Below, piece after piece: positions 28,257 to 37,567 of a DNA stretch of 64,000 bases. Position numbers and translations under genes: made by a program. The stretch is taken from NCBI RefSeq assembly GCF_001658005.1, contig NZ_CP015986.1, forward strand, positions 558,001-622,000, in the 5' to 3' direction. The notes below the pieces were generated by a model. That model was not told the DNA's origin. It saw only the letters and a program-made list of their open reading frames with translations, and searched no databases. Positions within the stretch are counted from its first letter, which is position 1. Each line of letters begins with the position of its first letter. This stretch comes from Sphingobium sp. EP60837 (GTDB lineage Bacteria; Pseudomonadota; Alphaproteobacteria; Sphingomonadales; Sphingomonadaceae).

Positions 28257-29306
28257 ATGAACCGGGCGCAACTGTTTCGCATCCACAAATATGCCGGTCT
28301 CACCATGGCGGCGCTGCTGCTGGTGCAGGCGTTGACGGGCGCCCTCCTCCTCTACCGTGGACCTGCCGCCCGCTGGATGGACCCGTCAGCCATGGTCAGC
28401 CACGGCCGCGCACCCCTTATCTCGCCGGGCGCGGCCGTGCTTCAGGCCGAACGGGCATCCCCCGGCTTTGCCGTCTCGCGCCTGTTCGCGCCCGATGCCG
28501 ACAATGCCACCTGGCTCGCGGAGATGCGCGGCGATGGAGGAAGGACGCGCTACGCCTCCATAGATCCCGCCGGGGGCAGGCTGCTACGCGCCGGAACGGT
28601 CTGGCATTTCCCGGTCGAAGCCGCGGTGCAGATCCATTACCGGCTGATGGCGGGCAAGCCAGGCATGATGATCATCCTGCTCAATGCGCTTGCACTGCTC
28701 ACCATGGCGGCGACCGGCCTTGCCTATTGGTGGCCCAAGCGCGGGCCGATTTCCAAACATCTGTCAATCCGCTGGAGCATGGCCTTCCGCTTGGTGCTAC
28801 GGCAGGCGCATCGGACGCTGGGCGTCGTCATGGCGCTGCTGCTGGCTTTCATGGCCGTCACCGGCTCGCTGCTGATCGTCCCGGACCTCATTGAACCAAG
28901 CGCCCCAATCGTCGATCGCACCCCCACAGATGCCGCCGCGATCGATCGCGGACTGGCGCTGGCGCAGAGCGCGTTCCCTGAGAGCGCCTTGCGCGATTTT
29001 CGTCTTTCCACCGACCGCCTGACCGTCAATTTTCACGCGCCGGAGCGCAACCCTAGGGCCGTACACCGCGCGATCGTCACCCTATCCGCTCCCCACATCA
29101 TCAGCGCCACCCGCGCCGAGAATAATGGTGCGCTCTGGATGACGATCCTCCCCCTCCACACCGGAAACAGCTTTGGCGTGATTGGGCCGATATTATTGAT
29201 GATCGTGGCGCTCGGCCTGTTGGCGCTTTGCATCTCCGGGCCGATCATGTGGTGGCAGGCGAAGGGACTGCGCCGCCGCACTCTTGCCAGAAAGCAAACC
29301 GCATGA
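28257..29306 (+). CDS. PepSY-associated TM (PiuB-like) protein
   Basis: A 349-residue inner membrane protein with four main membrane segments and PepSY-like periplasmic parts. FRIHKYAGLTMAALLLVQAL starts the first helix, with the conserved His-Lys pair. Other family blocks are FPVEAAVQIHYRLMAG, LRQAHRTLGVVMALLLAFMA and TILPLHTGNSFGVIGPI. Such proteins may be periplasmic ferric-siderophore reductases using membrane haem, as shown or proposed for PiuB/FoxB-type members. GAGGGAAG precedes the ATG at 28257. Its stop overlaps the next gene's start (ATGA). The position behind a TonB receptor supports an iron-siderophore role. Confidence 0.87.
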   Translation: MNRAQLFRIHKYAGLTMAALLLVQALTGALLLYRGPAARWMDPSAMVSHGRAPLISPGAAVLQAERASPGFAVSRLFAPDADNATWLAEMRGDGGRTRYASIDPAGGRLLRAGTVWHFPVEAAVQIHYRLMAGKPGMMIILLNALALLTMAATGLAYWWPKRGPISKHLSIRWSMAFRLVLRQAHRTLGVVMALLLAFMAVTGSLLIVPDLIEPSAPIVDRTPTDAAAIDRGLALAQSAFPESALRDFRLSTDRLTVNFHAPERNPRAVHRAIVTLSAPHIISATRAENNGALWMTILPLHTGNSFGVIGPILLMIVALGLLALCISGPIMWWQAKGLRRRTLARKQTA

Positions 29307-30229
29307 CCCTGCTCTACACTTCCGATCCCGAGCGCGGGCGGATCTGGCGCGAGATTTTCGCAGCCGAGGCGCCCGGCATCGGCTTTGTAACGCCGGAGGA
29401 AATGGGCCACCCGGCAACGATCCGCTATCTCGCCGCCTGGGACCCTTCGGCTGACCTGCTCAGCCAGCTGACTGGTCTTGAAGTCCTGTTCTCGGTCGGC
29501 GCTGGCGTCGATCAGTTCGACATGAGCAAGCTGCCATCCCATGTCCGTTTGGTGCGCATGATCGAACCCGGCATTACCGAGGGCATGGTCGAATATGTCT
29601 GCGGCGCGGTGCTGACGCTGCATCGGAACTTCATCGACTATCGCATCGCGCAACGGGAGCATCGCTGGGAGGCGATCGACCTCGTTCCCGCCGCCGCGCG
29701 ACGCGTCGGGGTGATGGGGCTTGGGCAGCTGGGTCAGGCCGTGCTGAAGGCGCTCCTCCCCTTCGGTTTTGCACTGTCGGCATGGAGCCGATCGCGCCAT
29801 CAGCTGGAAGGCGTCAGCTGCCATGCGGGGGAAGCAGAAATGTCCGCCTTCCTTCAGAGCTGCGACATCCTCATCTGCCTCGTCCCGCTCACTGGCGAGA
29901 CGCGCGGCATCTTGTGCCGGGATACGCTATCCAGACTGCCTCGCGGCGCGGCGCTCATCAATGTCGGGCGGGGCGGCCATCTGGTGGAGCAGGATCTGCT
30001 GTCGCTGCTCGATGAAGCGCATCTTTCCGCCGCCATTCTGGACGTCACCGATCCGGAGCCACTGCCGAAGGGCCATCCTTTTTGGGATCATCCGCGCATC
30101 ATGCTGACCCCTCATATCGCCAGCGTGACCCGTGCGGACACGGCTGCACGGGCGCTTATCGCCAACATCCGCAGACATGAGGCGGGAGAGCCGATGGAGG
30201 GCGAGGTGAGCCGCAAGCGGGGTTATTGA
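29303..30229 (+). CDS. D-2-hydroxyacid dehydrogenase, GhrA-like (glyoxylate/hydroxypyruvate reductase)
   Basis: NAD(P)H-dependent reductase of 308 residues. The Rossmann loop is VGVMGLGQLGQAVLKALLPF. Catalytic residues are Arg in LINVGRGGHLVEQ, Glu in DVTDPEPLPKGHP and His in LTPHIASVTRADTAAR. The short N-terminal domain and WDPSADLL segment are typical for GhrA, not for longer SerA-like enzymes. The ATG at 29303 shares four bases with the PepSY-TM stop, so it is translationally coupled to an iron gene, an unexpected pairing. It may simply be a passenger, or act on a siderophore-derived hydroxyacid (speculative). A second hydroxyacid dehydrogenase lies at 55244-56242. Confidence 0.88.
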   Translation: MTLLYTSDPERGRIWREIFAAEAPGIGFVTPEEMGHPATIRYLAAWDPSADLLSQLTGLEVLFSVGAGVDQFDMSKLPSHVRLVRMIEPGITEGMVEYVCGAVLTLHRNFIDYRIAQREHRWEAIDLVPAAARRVGVMGLGQLGQAVLKALLPFGFALSAWSRSRHQLEGVSCHAGEAEMSAFLQSCDILICLVPLTGETRGILCRDTLSRLPRGAALINVGRGGHLVEQDLLSLLDEAHLSAAILDVTDPEPLPKGHPFWDHPRIMLTPHIASVTRADTAARALIANIRRHEAGEPMEGEVSRKRGY

Positions 30230-30462
30230 AGCAGCAATATTATGTGCCGCTGCCTAGACCCTCGCTGCCTTGCGACCACAGCTTTTCTGGCCTGATGTCA
30301 GGTCCGATCGAACCGCAGCAAACTATGCCGAAACACTGCTATAAAAGCTTCTGATCTGCGTCCCATGCCGAACCAATCGGAGACATGTTCTGGACGGCCC
30401 ATGCCGTAATGACCTCATCGAAACGGCTTACCAGCCATCCGACAAAGAGGGGGAACCCACCC

Positions 30463-31131
30463 ATGCCCAACTTCCGGCCCAAATATATCAGCTTCGACTG
30501 CTATGGCACGCTCACCCGTTTCCGCATGACCGAAATGGCAACGGCCTTCATGGCTGACCGCGTCGCAGCGGAAAACCTGCCTACCTTCTGCAAGGATTGG
30601 TCTGCCTATCGCCTCGACCAGGTGCTGGGCCCGTGGGAACCCTATCAGGAAATCATCCGCAACTCGCTGCGCCGCACCTGCAAGCGTTGGGGCGTGGAGT
30701 ATCGCGAAGCGGATGCCGACGCCGTCTATAATGCCGTCCCGACCTGGGGCCCACATGAGGATGTGCCGGGCGGCCTGTCCAAGATCGGCGACAAGATCCC
30801 GCTCGTCATCCTGTCCAATGCGATGAACGACCAGATTCATCACAATGTCGGCATGCTGGGCGCGCCCTTCCACGCCGTCTATACCGCGCAGATGGCGCAG
30901 GCGTACAAGCCGCGCATGCAGGCGTTCGAATATATGTTCGACCAGCTCGGCGCGAAGCCCGAAGAGATGATGCACGTCTCCTCCAGCTTCCGCTACGACC
31001 AGAATACCGCGACCGACCTGCACTTCGGCTGCCGCGTGTTCGTGGGCCGCGGGCATGAGCCGTCCAACGCCTTCTACCGCGACGTCGAGATTCCGCATAT
31101 CGGCGCACTGCCGGCGGTCGTGGGTCTCTAA
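30463..31131 (+). CDS. HAD-family hydrolase, L-2-haloacid dehalogenase-like (type II)
   Basis: A 222-residue HAD protein, annotated by similarity to type II haloacid dehalogenases. The nucleophile is Asp12 in SFDCYGTLTRF. Arg50, the VILSN block (Ser118, Asn119) and Lys149 in AYKPRMQAF match dehalogenase positions. The tyrosine expected six residues after that Lys is Phe155, and the SSNxxD block is SSSFRYD, losing its Asn. A true dehalogenase is therefore doubtful; a phosphatase or other hydrolase acting in the amine pathway is possible. The ATG at 30463 has AGGGGG upstream. It is the first gene of a ten-gene operon. Confidence 0.83.
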   Translation: MPNFRPKYISFDCYGTLTRFRMTEMATAFMADRVAAENLPTFCKDWSAYRLDQVLGPWEPYQEIIRNSLRRTCKRWGVEYREADADAVYNAVPTWGPHEDVPGGLSKIGDKIPLVILSNAMNDQIHHNVGMLGAPFHAVYTAQMAQAYKPRMQAFEYMFDQLGAKPEEMMHVSSSFRYDQNTATDLHFGCRVFVGRGHEPSNAFYRDVEIPHIGALPAVVGL

Positions 31132-31139
31132 ACCCGGCG

Positions 31140-32423
31140 ATGAACGCATCCCCCCTCTCCTACTGGCTTGCGAGCGCGCCCGCCTTTACCGGCGGGGCGC
31201 AGGGTGCGGTCGAAGGCAAGGCTGACGTCGCCATCATCGGCGGCGGCTTTACCGGGCTGTCGGCTGCGCTGGCGCTGGCGAGGCGGGGCGCGAATGTCGT
31301 GCTGCTGGAGGCGGGGCGTGTCGTCGGAGAGGCGTCAGGGCGCAACGGCGGCCAGTGCAACAACGGCACCGCCCATGACTATGGCGCGCTGTCCGCCCGC
31401 TTCGGCAAGGATATCGCCAAAGCCTATTATCGGGCCCATGTCGATGCCGTCGATCTGGTCGAACGGCTGGTGCGCGAGGAAGGCATCGACTGCGCCTTCA
31501 ATCGCTGCGGCCGGGTGAAGCTCGCCGCCAAGCCCAAACATTATGAGAAGCTGGTGCGGGCGCATGACCTGCTGGCCGCCGAGGTGGACGAGAATGTTCG
31601 CCTCGTACCGCCAGAGCGCATGGCCGAGGAAGTGGGATCGGACGCCTTTCACGGCGCGCTGATCCAGACGACCAGCGCGCAACTGCATCCGGCGCGCTTC
31701 GGCCTCGGTCTCGCCGAGGCAGCGGCGCGGGCAGGCGCGAGGATTCACGAGCATGCGGAGGTAACCGGCCTCGATCGGCTGGCAAACGGCTGGCGCGTCA
31801 CTACGCCCAAGGGCCAGGTCGTGGCCGATCAGGTGCTGGTCGCCACCGGCGGTGCGCCAGCCGCCGCGCCTTTCGGCTTCTTCCGGCGGCGGATCGTCTC
31901 GGTGGGCAGTTTCATCATCGCCACGGAGCCATTGGAGGACGCAATAATCGACAGGCTGCTGCCGAACCGGCGCAACTATGTCACCAGCAAGAATATCGGC
32001 AATTATTTCCGCCTGACCGCCGACAATCGCCTTATCTTCGGCGGGCGGGCGCGCTTTGCCATCAGCGATCCGCGGTCCGACCTCAAGAGCGGGCGCATCC
32101 TCGAACAGACCATGGGAGAGATCTTCCCGGCACTCAAAGGCGTGGGCATCGATCATGTCTGGGGCGGGATGGTGGACCTGACCGCCGACCGCCTGCCGCG
32201 CGCGGGCGAGCAGGACGGGCTATTCTATTCCATGGGCTATAGCGGCCATGGTGTGCAGATGGCCACCTATATGGGCCAGATGATGGCGCGGGTGATGGGC
32301 GGCGACAAAAGCGCCAACCCCTGGGCCAATCTCGACTGGCCGAGCGTCCCCGGCCATTTCGGCAAGCCCTGGTTCCTGCCGCTCGTCGGCCTGTGGTATA
32401 AATGGCAGGATGTGATCCATTGA
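31140..32423 (+). CDS. FAD-dependent amine oxidase (PuuB-like)
   Basis: A 427-residue DAO-family flavoenzyme resembling gamma-glutamylputrescine oxidase. It has the ADP-binding fold VAIIGGGFTGLSAALALARRG, then GGQCNNGTAHDYGALSARFG and the C-terminal FAD contact YSMGYSGHGVQMATYMGQMM. It likely oxidises a primary or secondary amine to an imine or aldehyde plus hydrogen peroxide. It starts nine bases after the HAD gene, and its stop overlaps the start of the ABC substrate-binding protein gene. The tight link with an importer suggests that the imported compound or its first product is the substrate, which is inference. Confidence 0.87.
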   Translation: MNASPLSYWLASAPAFTGGAQGAVEGKADVAIIGGGFTGLSAALALARRGANVVLLEAGRVVGEASGRNGGQCNNGTAHDYGALSARFGKDIAKAYYRAHVDAVDLVERLVREEGIDCAFNRCGRVKLAAKPKHYEKLVRAHDLLAAEVDENVRLVPPERMAEEVGSDAFHGALIQTTSAQLHPARFGLGLAEAAARAGARIHEHAEVTGLDRLANGWRVTTPKGQVVADQVLVATGGAPAAAPFGFFRRRIVSVGSFIIATEPLEDAIIDRLLPNRRNYVTSKNIGNYFRLTADNRLIFGGRARFAISDPRSDLKSGRILEQTMGEIFPALKGVGIDHVWGGMVDLTADRLPRAGEQDGLFYSMGYSGHGVQMATYMGQMMARVMGGDKSANPWANLDWPSVPGHFGKPWFLPLVGLWYKWQDVIH

Positions 32424-33955
32424 CGGACAACCTCCCCTTTTCGCGGCGAGAGCTGCTGGGCACGATGGGCGCGGGTCTGTTGCTGCCCGAAACGGCATTC
32501 GCCGCGCCATCGAAGCCGCGCGTCGGCGGGCGCATCCGCGTCGCCAGCATGTCCAGTTCGACCGCCGACACGCTGGACCCGGCCAAGGGCGCGCTATCAA
32601 CCGACTATGTCCGCCATTACATGTTCTACAATGGCCTGACGGAACTGGACCGGCACCTGACCCCCCGCCCCGCTCTGGCCGACCGGATCGAGAGCAAGGA
32701 CCAGAAGCTCTGGCACTTCCGCCTGCGTCGCGGCGTCACCTTCCACGACGGCGCGACGCTCACCGCGAAGGATGTCGTCTGGTCACTGCTGCGGCACAAG
32801 GACCCGGCGACCGGCTCCAAACTCGCGACCATCGCAGAACAATTTGCGGAGGTGAAGGCGAACGGTCCGCATGATGTCACGATCCGCCTGACCGGCCCCA
32901 ATGCCGACTTGCCCACCATTCTTGCCCAATCACACTTCCTGATCCTGCGCGCGGGGCAGAAGGAGTTCCGCACCGCCAACGGCACGGGCCCCTATCGCTG
33001 CGCCCAGTTCCGCCCCGGCGTGCGGACGCTGGCCCGGCGCAACGCCAATTATTGGAAGCCCGGGAAGCCCTATCTGGAAGAGATCGAACTGATCGGCATC
33101 CCCGATGAAGTCAGCCGGGTGAATGCGCTGCTCTCGGGCGACGTTCACCTCATCAACGCGATCAATCCCCGATCGACCAAGCGCGTGCTTGCTTCGCGAG
33201 GCCATGGCCTGCTGGAAACCAAGTCGGGCCTCTACACCAACCTCATCATGCGGCAGGATGGGCTGCCCACCGGCAATCCGCATTTCGTGGCGGCGATGAA
33301 ATATCTGATCGACCGGCCGCTCATCAAAAGGGCGCTGTTCCGCGACTATGCGACGATTGGCAATGATCATCCGATCCCGCCCTTCCACCCCTATTACCGC
33401 AGCGACCTGCCCCAGACGCGGCTCGATCTCGACAAGGCGAAATGGCATCTTCAGCGCGCTGGGCTCAGCGGCGTGCGCCTGCCCGTCTATGCCTCTCCCG
33501 CGGCCGAAGGATCGGTCGACATGGCGTCCATCCTTCAGGAATATGGATCACGCGCCGGCCTCAATCTGGCGGTCAACCGGGTTCCCGGAGATGGCTATTG
33601 GTCAACCCATTGGATGCGGCACCCTTTAAGCTTCGGCAACACCAACCCCAGGCCGACCGCCGACCTCATCTTCAGCCTCTTCTACAAATCGGACGCCGCC
33701 TGGAATGAATCCGGCTGGAAGAATCCCCGCTTCGACCGGCTACTGATCGAGGCGCGCGGCGAGTCCGATCAGGCCCGCCGCAAACAGCTTTATGGAGAGA
33801 TGCAGGGGCTGGTGCGCAACTATTGCGGCGTCGGCATCCCTGTCTTCATCAGCTTGATCGACGGCCATGACCGGCGGTTGAAGGGACTGTACCCCGTGCC
33901 GCTGGGCGGCTTCATGGGGTATCAGTTCGCCGAACATGTATGGTGGGAAGGCTGA
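32420..33955 (+). CDS. ABC transporter substrate-binding protein, family 5 (peptide/opine type)
   Basis: A periplasmic binding protein of 511 residues of the DppA/OppA class. The N terminus carries a twin-arginine-like signal, SRRELLG followed by a hydrophobic stretch ending in AFAAPS. The mature part contains RIRVASMSSSTADTLDPAKG, LWHFRLRRGVTFHDGATLTA (the signature of family 5 proteins) and the C-terminal WWEG. No ATG fits well: a TTG at 32420 overlaps the oxidase stop, with AGGA nine bases upstream. The ATG at 32402 is the alternative. The binding partner lies with permeases and a two-domain ATPase, forming a complete importer for a peptide-, opine- or amine-like ligand. Confidence 0.88.
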   Translation: MTDNLPFSRRELLGTMGAGLLLPETAFAAPSKPRVGGRIRVASMSSSTADTLDPAKGALSTDYVRHYMFYNGLTELDRHLTPRPALADRIESKDQKLWHFRLRRGVTFHDGATLTAKDVVWSLLRHKDPATGSKLATIAEQFAEVKANGPHDVTIRLTGPNADLPTILAQSHFLILRAGQKEFRTANGTGPYRCAQFRPGVRTLARRNANYWKPGKPYLEEIELIGIPDEVSRVNALLSGDVHLINAINPRSTKRVLASRGHGLLETKSGLYTNLIMRQDGLPTGNPHFVAAMKYLIDRPLIKRALFRDYATIGNDHPIPPFHPYYRSDLPQTRLDLDKAKWHLQRAGLSGVRLPVYASPAAEGSVDMASILQEYGSRAGLNLAVNRVPGDGYWSTHWMRHPLSFGNTNPRPTADLIFSLFYKSDAAWNESGWKNPRFDRLLIEARGESDQARRKQLYGEMQGLVRNYCGVGIPVFISLIDGHDRRLKGLYPVPLGGFMGYQFAEHVWWEG

Positions 33956-34935
33956 TGGCGGGCGGGTCCACATCATCCGGGGTCAAGGCCGCCCTTGTCC
34001 TCACCGCCAAGCGCTTCGCCTCTTCGCTGCTGACGCTCTTCCTGGTGAGCGTGGTGGTTTTCACCATTGCCCAGCTGCTCCCCGGCGACGCCGCGCAGGA
34101 AGCGCTCGGCCAAAGCGCCACCGTCGAGCAGGTGGCCGCCCTGCGCCACGAAATGGGCCTCGATCGCCCTGCCCATGAACGCTACGCCTCCTGGCTCAGC
34201 GGCATGGTCAGCGGCGATCCGGGGCAATCGCTGGTTGCCAATATGCCAGTGTCCGAAGTCATCTCCAGCCGCCTGCCCAACAGCCTCCTGCTCGCCGCGC
34301 TGACCGCGCTGGTGGCGGTGCCCGTCGCGCTCTCGATCGGCATTGGCTCCGCCATGAACCGGGGTGGGCGGCTTGACCGCGCGCTCAATATCTCGACCCT
34401 CTCCATGGTCGCGGTGCCCGAATTTCTGGTCGCCACCCTCGCCGTGCTGATCTTCTCCGTGAAGCTGCGCTGGCTGCCGTCGATCGCGTTGGTATCGGAC
34501 GATATGAGCTGGGGCGAATATCTGCGCGGCGCGGCGATGCCGATCTTCTCCTTGAGCATCGTCGTCATAGCTCAGATGGCGCGCATGACCCGCGCCGCCG
34601 TGATCGACCAGATGGATCGCCCCTATGTCGAAATGGCTGTGTTGAAGGGCGTGCATCCCGTGCGCGTGGTGCTGAGGCACATCATGCCCAATGCGGTCGC
34701 GCCGATCGTGAACGCGATGGCGCTCAGCCTTTCCTACCTGCTGGGCGGCGCGATCATCGTGGAGACGATCTTCAACTATCCCGGCCTCGCAAGCCTGATG
34801 GTGAACGCAGTCACCAGCCGCGACATGCCGCTGCTGCAAGCCTGCGCCATGATCTTCTGCGCGGCCTATCTCATCCTGATGCTGATCGCCGACGTCACCG
34901 CCATCCTCGCAAATCCCAGGCTGCGCGCACAATGA
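33955..34935 (+). CDS. ABC transporter permease (DppB-like)
   Basis: A 326-residue inner membrane permease with six hydrophobic segments. It begins KRFASSLLTLFLVSVVVFTI and QLLPGDAAQEALGQSATVEQ, the standard start of DppB-type permeases, and has an EAA-type loop in AVLKGVHPVRVVLRHIMPNA. The ATG at 33955 shares a base with the preceding stop (TGATG). Start sites five codons upstream are possible but would overlap more. It forms the heterodimeric channel with the next gene product. Specificity resides in the binding protein. Confidence 0.93.
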   Translation: MAGGSTSSGVKAALVLTAKRFASSLLTLFLVSVVVFTIAQLLPGDAAQEALGQSATVEQVAALRHEMGLDRPAHERYASWLSGMVSGDPGQSLVANMPVSEVISSRLPNSLLLAALTALVAVPVALSIGIGSAMNRGGRLDRALNISTLSMVAVPEFLVATLAVLIFSVKLRWLPSIALVSDDMSWGEYLRGAAMPIFSLSIVVIAQMARMTRAAVIDQMDRPYVEMAVLKGVHPVRVVLRHIMPNAVAPIVNAMALSLSYLLGGAIIVETIFNYPGLASLMVNAVTSRDMPLLQACAMIFCAAYLILMLIADVTAILANPRLRAQ

Positions 34936-35753
34936 CAGCTTCCTCCATTCGCTGGGCAAAAGCCCTTCCGCTCTCGGCCCAGATCGGGCTGCTCTTCGTC
35001 CTTTTCTGGCTGGCGGTCGCACTCGTCGGGCCGATGCTTGCGCCCTACCCAGTCGGCGCGTTCGTCGCCTATGACGTGTTTGACGGCATGTCCGCGCAGC
35101 ATTGGCTTGGCAGCGACTATCTCGGCCGGGATGTGCTGAGCCGGCTCCTTTCCGGCGCGCGCTACACGGTGGGCCTCGCCGCCGCCGCCGCCCTGCTGGC
35201 GAGCGCGACCGGCACGGCGCTGGCGCTGACCGCCGCGGTCGGCGGCGCGAAAGTGGACGAACCGCTATCCCGCTTCATGGACACGCTGATCTCCATCCCG
35301 TCCAAGATCCTGTCCCTGGTGCTCGTCGCTGCCTTCGGTTCGTCATTGCCGCTGCTTCTGCTGATCGCCGCCATCACCTATGTGCCCGGCAATTATCGGA
35401 TCGCCCGCGCACTCGCGGTGAACCTGGCGCAGATGGATTATGTGCAGGTCGCCCGCGCCAGAGGCGAAGGCCGCATCCACCTTGCCCTTTCCGAAATCCT
35501 GCCGAACATGATCCATCCACTGCTCGCCGATTTCGGCCTGCGCTTCGTGTTTATCGTGCTGCTGCTGTCGGGCCTTTCCTTCCTGGGCCTCGGCGTGCAG
35601 CCGCCTGACGCCGATTTGGGCTCGCTGGTGCGGGAGAATATCTCCGGGCTTGGCGAAGGGGCCTTGGCGATCATGATGCCCGCCATTGCGATCGCGACGC
35701 TGACCGTCGGCGTCAACCTGCTGATCGACGGTCTCAAGGGGAGGCCCGCATGA
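34932..35753 (+). CDS. ABC transporter permease (DppC-like)
   Basis: A 273-residue permease with about six membrane segments. It begins with a hydrophobic anchor, followed by AQHWLGSDYLGRDVLSRLLS, the conserved DppC motif that precedes the transport helices. The EAA loop is in ARARGEGRIHLALSEILPNM. Shared start and stop bases (ATGA) on both sides indicate coupled translation with the other permease and the ATPase genes. The pair of permeases is typical for peptide, nickel and opine importers. Confidence 0.93.
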   Translation: MTASSIRWAKALPLSAQIGLLFVLFWLAVALVGPMLAPYPVGAFVAYDVFDGMSAQHWLGSDYLGRDVLSRLLSGARYTVGLAAAAALLASATGTALALTAAVGGAKVDEPLSRFMDTLISIPSKILSLVLVAAFGSSLPLLLLIAAITYVPGNYRIARALAVNLAQMDYVQVARARGEGRIHLALSEILPNMIHPLLADFGLRFVFIVLLLSGLSFLGLGVQPPDADLGSLVRENISGLGEGALAIMMPAIAIATLTVGVNLLIDGLKGRPA

Positions 35754-37567
35754 CCGCTCATGTCGAAGTCAAAGGGCTGCGCGTGACCGCCCGCAACGCA
35801 GCGGGCGAGACTTTCCCCATCGTGAGCGACATCGACTTCGCGTTGAAGCGGGGCGAAGTGCTGGCGCTGATCGGAGAATCCGGGTCGGGCAAGACCACCA
35901 TTGCCCTGACGCTGCTCGGCCATGCCCGCCCCGGCGCGAAGATCGCAGGGGGCTCCATCCGGGTAGGCGATAACGAAATCCTCTCGCTTGACGCAAAAGG
36001 CTTGGCGGCGCTGCGCGGCAACCGGATCGCCTATATCGCGCAGTCGGCGGCCTCCGCCTTCAACCCGTCGCGCACAATCATGGACCAGGTGATCGAACCC
36101 GCGCTGATCCATAATCTCATGCCGCGCGCGGCGGCCGAGAAAAAGGCGATCGAATTGTTCCGCGCTCTCGCCCTGCCATTTGCCGACACGATAGGGTCGC
36201 GCTACCCGCATCAGCTTTCGGGCGGACAGCTGCAGCGGCTGATGGCCGCGATGGCGCTCATCACCGATCCTGAACTGGTTATCCTGGACGAGCCGACGAC
36301 CGCGCTCGACGTCACCACCCAGATCGAGGTGCTGCGCGCCTTCAAGGCCGTGGTGCTGGAACGCGGCGCGACCGCCATCTATGTTTCTCATGACTTGGCC
36401 GTGGTCGCGCAGATGGCGGACCAGATCGTGGTCCTCAACCAAGGCCGCATCCGCGAACAGGGCAGCGCGGACCAGATTCTGCACCGCCCCGCGGATGATT
36501 ATACCAAGACATTGATGGCCGCCGCGCGCCCTGCCATCCGCCCCGCACCCAAGCAGGCGAACATCCCCGCCGCACCTTTGCTCGAAATCCGCGATATGAC
36601 GGCGGGCTATGGCAAGATCGGCAAGGATGGATGCCCGCGCATACCGGTGTTGCGCGATATCAACCTGACCATAGAACGGGGCGCAACGCTTGGCGTGATC
36701 GGCGAATCCGGGTCGGGCAAGTCGACCATGGCGCGCGTGATCGCCGGGCTTCTTCCTCCCGCCCAAGGCGATATCCTGCTCAATGGAGAGCCTTTGCCGC
36801 CGGGCCTTCAGGGCCGCAGTCGGGACCAGTTCCGGCGCATCCAGCTGGTGTTCCAGAATGCCGACACCGCGCTCAACCCAGCCCAGAGCGTCGGCCAAAT
36901 CCTTTCCCGCCCGCTAGCCTTCTATCATGGCCTGAAAGGGAATGGCGCGCGCCTCCGGGTTTTGGAACTGCTCGACCTCATCCGTCTACCCGCGACCGTC
37001 ATCGACCGTCGTTGCGGCGAATTGTCCGGTGGGCAGAAGCAGCGCATCAACTTAGCCCGCGCGCTCGCCGCCGATCCGGAACTCATCCTCTGCGACGAAG
37101 TCACCTCCGCCCTCGACACCGTTGTGGGCGCGGCGATCCTCGACCTCATGGCGGAACTGCGCAAGGAACTGGGCGTCGCTTACATGTTCATCAGCCACGA
37201 TATTTCCACCGTGCGGGCGATCTGCGATGACATACTGGTCCTCTATTCCGGCACGATGGTCGAAAAGGGCGCGCGCGAAGGTTTCCGCTCCGCTCCCTTC
37301 CATCCCTATACCGACCTGCTGATCAACTCGGTGCCCGAAATGCGCGCGGGATGGCTGGAGGAAAGCGGTGCAGGCCGTGCCCCGCCGCTGATCGGCGCAT
37401 CGGCCGACGAACCCGATCTCTGCCGCTTCCTCGCCCGCTGCCCGGCGCGCATCGACGGCCTCTGCAACATCACGCCACCGCCGCGCCACAGCCTGTCGAA
37501 GGGCAACAGCATCCTGTGCCATCATGGAGAAGATAGTTTGACGCAAGTTCAGGGCGTCGCTGCATGA
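35750..37567 (+). CDS. ABC transporter ATPase with two fused nucleotide-binding domains (DppDF-like)
   Basis: A single polypeptide of 605 residues with two ATPase domains, equal to DppD plus DppF. Walker A motifs are GESGSGKTTIALTLLG and GESGSGKSTMARVIAG. Signatures are LSGGQLQRLMAAMAL and LSGGQKQRINLARAL. Walker B motifs are LVILDEPTTALD and LILCDEVTSALD. A Cys-containing oligopeptide-permease tail (CRFLARCPARIDGLC) follows the second domain. Fused forms such as YejF, GsiA and DdpF-like proteins occur in several uptake systems. It overlaps the permease gene before it and the iron-sulfur gene after it by four bases each. Confidence 0.94.
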   Translation: MTAHVEVKGLRVTARNAAGETFPIVSDIDFALKRGEVLALIGESGSGKTTIALTLLGHARPGAKIAGGSIRVGDNEILSLDAKGLAALRGNRIAYIAQSAASAFNPSRTIMDQVIEPALIHNLMPRAAAEKKAIELFRALALPFADTIGSRYPHQLSGGQLQRLMAAMALITDPELVILDEPTTALDVTTQIEVLRAFKAVVLERGATAIYVSHDLAVVAQMADQIVVLNQGRIREQGSADQILHRPADDYTKTLMAAARPAIRPAPKQANIPAAPLLEIRDMTAGYGKIGKDGCPRIPVLRDINLTIERGATLGVIGESGSGKSTMARVIAGLLPPAQGDILLNGEPLPPGLQGRSRDQFRRIQLVFQNADTALNPAQSVGQILSRPLAFYHGLKGNGARLRVLELLDLIRLPATVIDRRCGELSGGQKQRINLARALAADPELILCDEVTSALDTVVGAAILDLMAELRKELGVAYMFISHDISTVRAICDDILVLYSGTMVEKGAREGFRSAPFHPYTDLLINSVPEMRAGWLEESGAGRAPPLIGASADEPDLCRFLARCPARIDGLCNITPPPRHSLSKGNSILCHHGEDSLTQVQGVAA

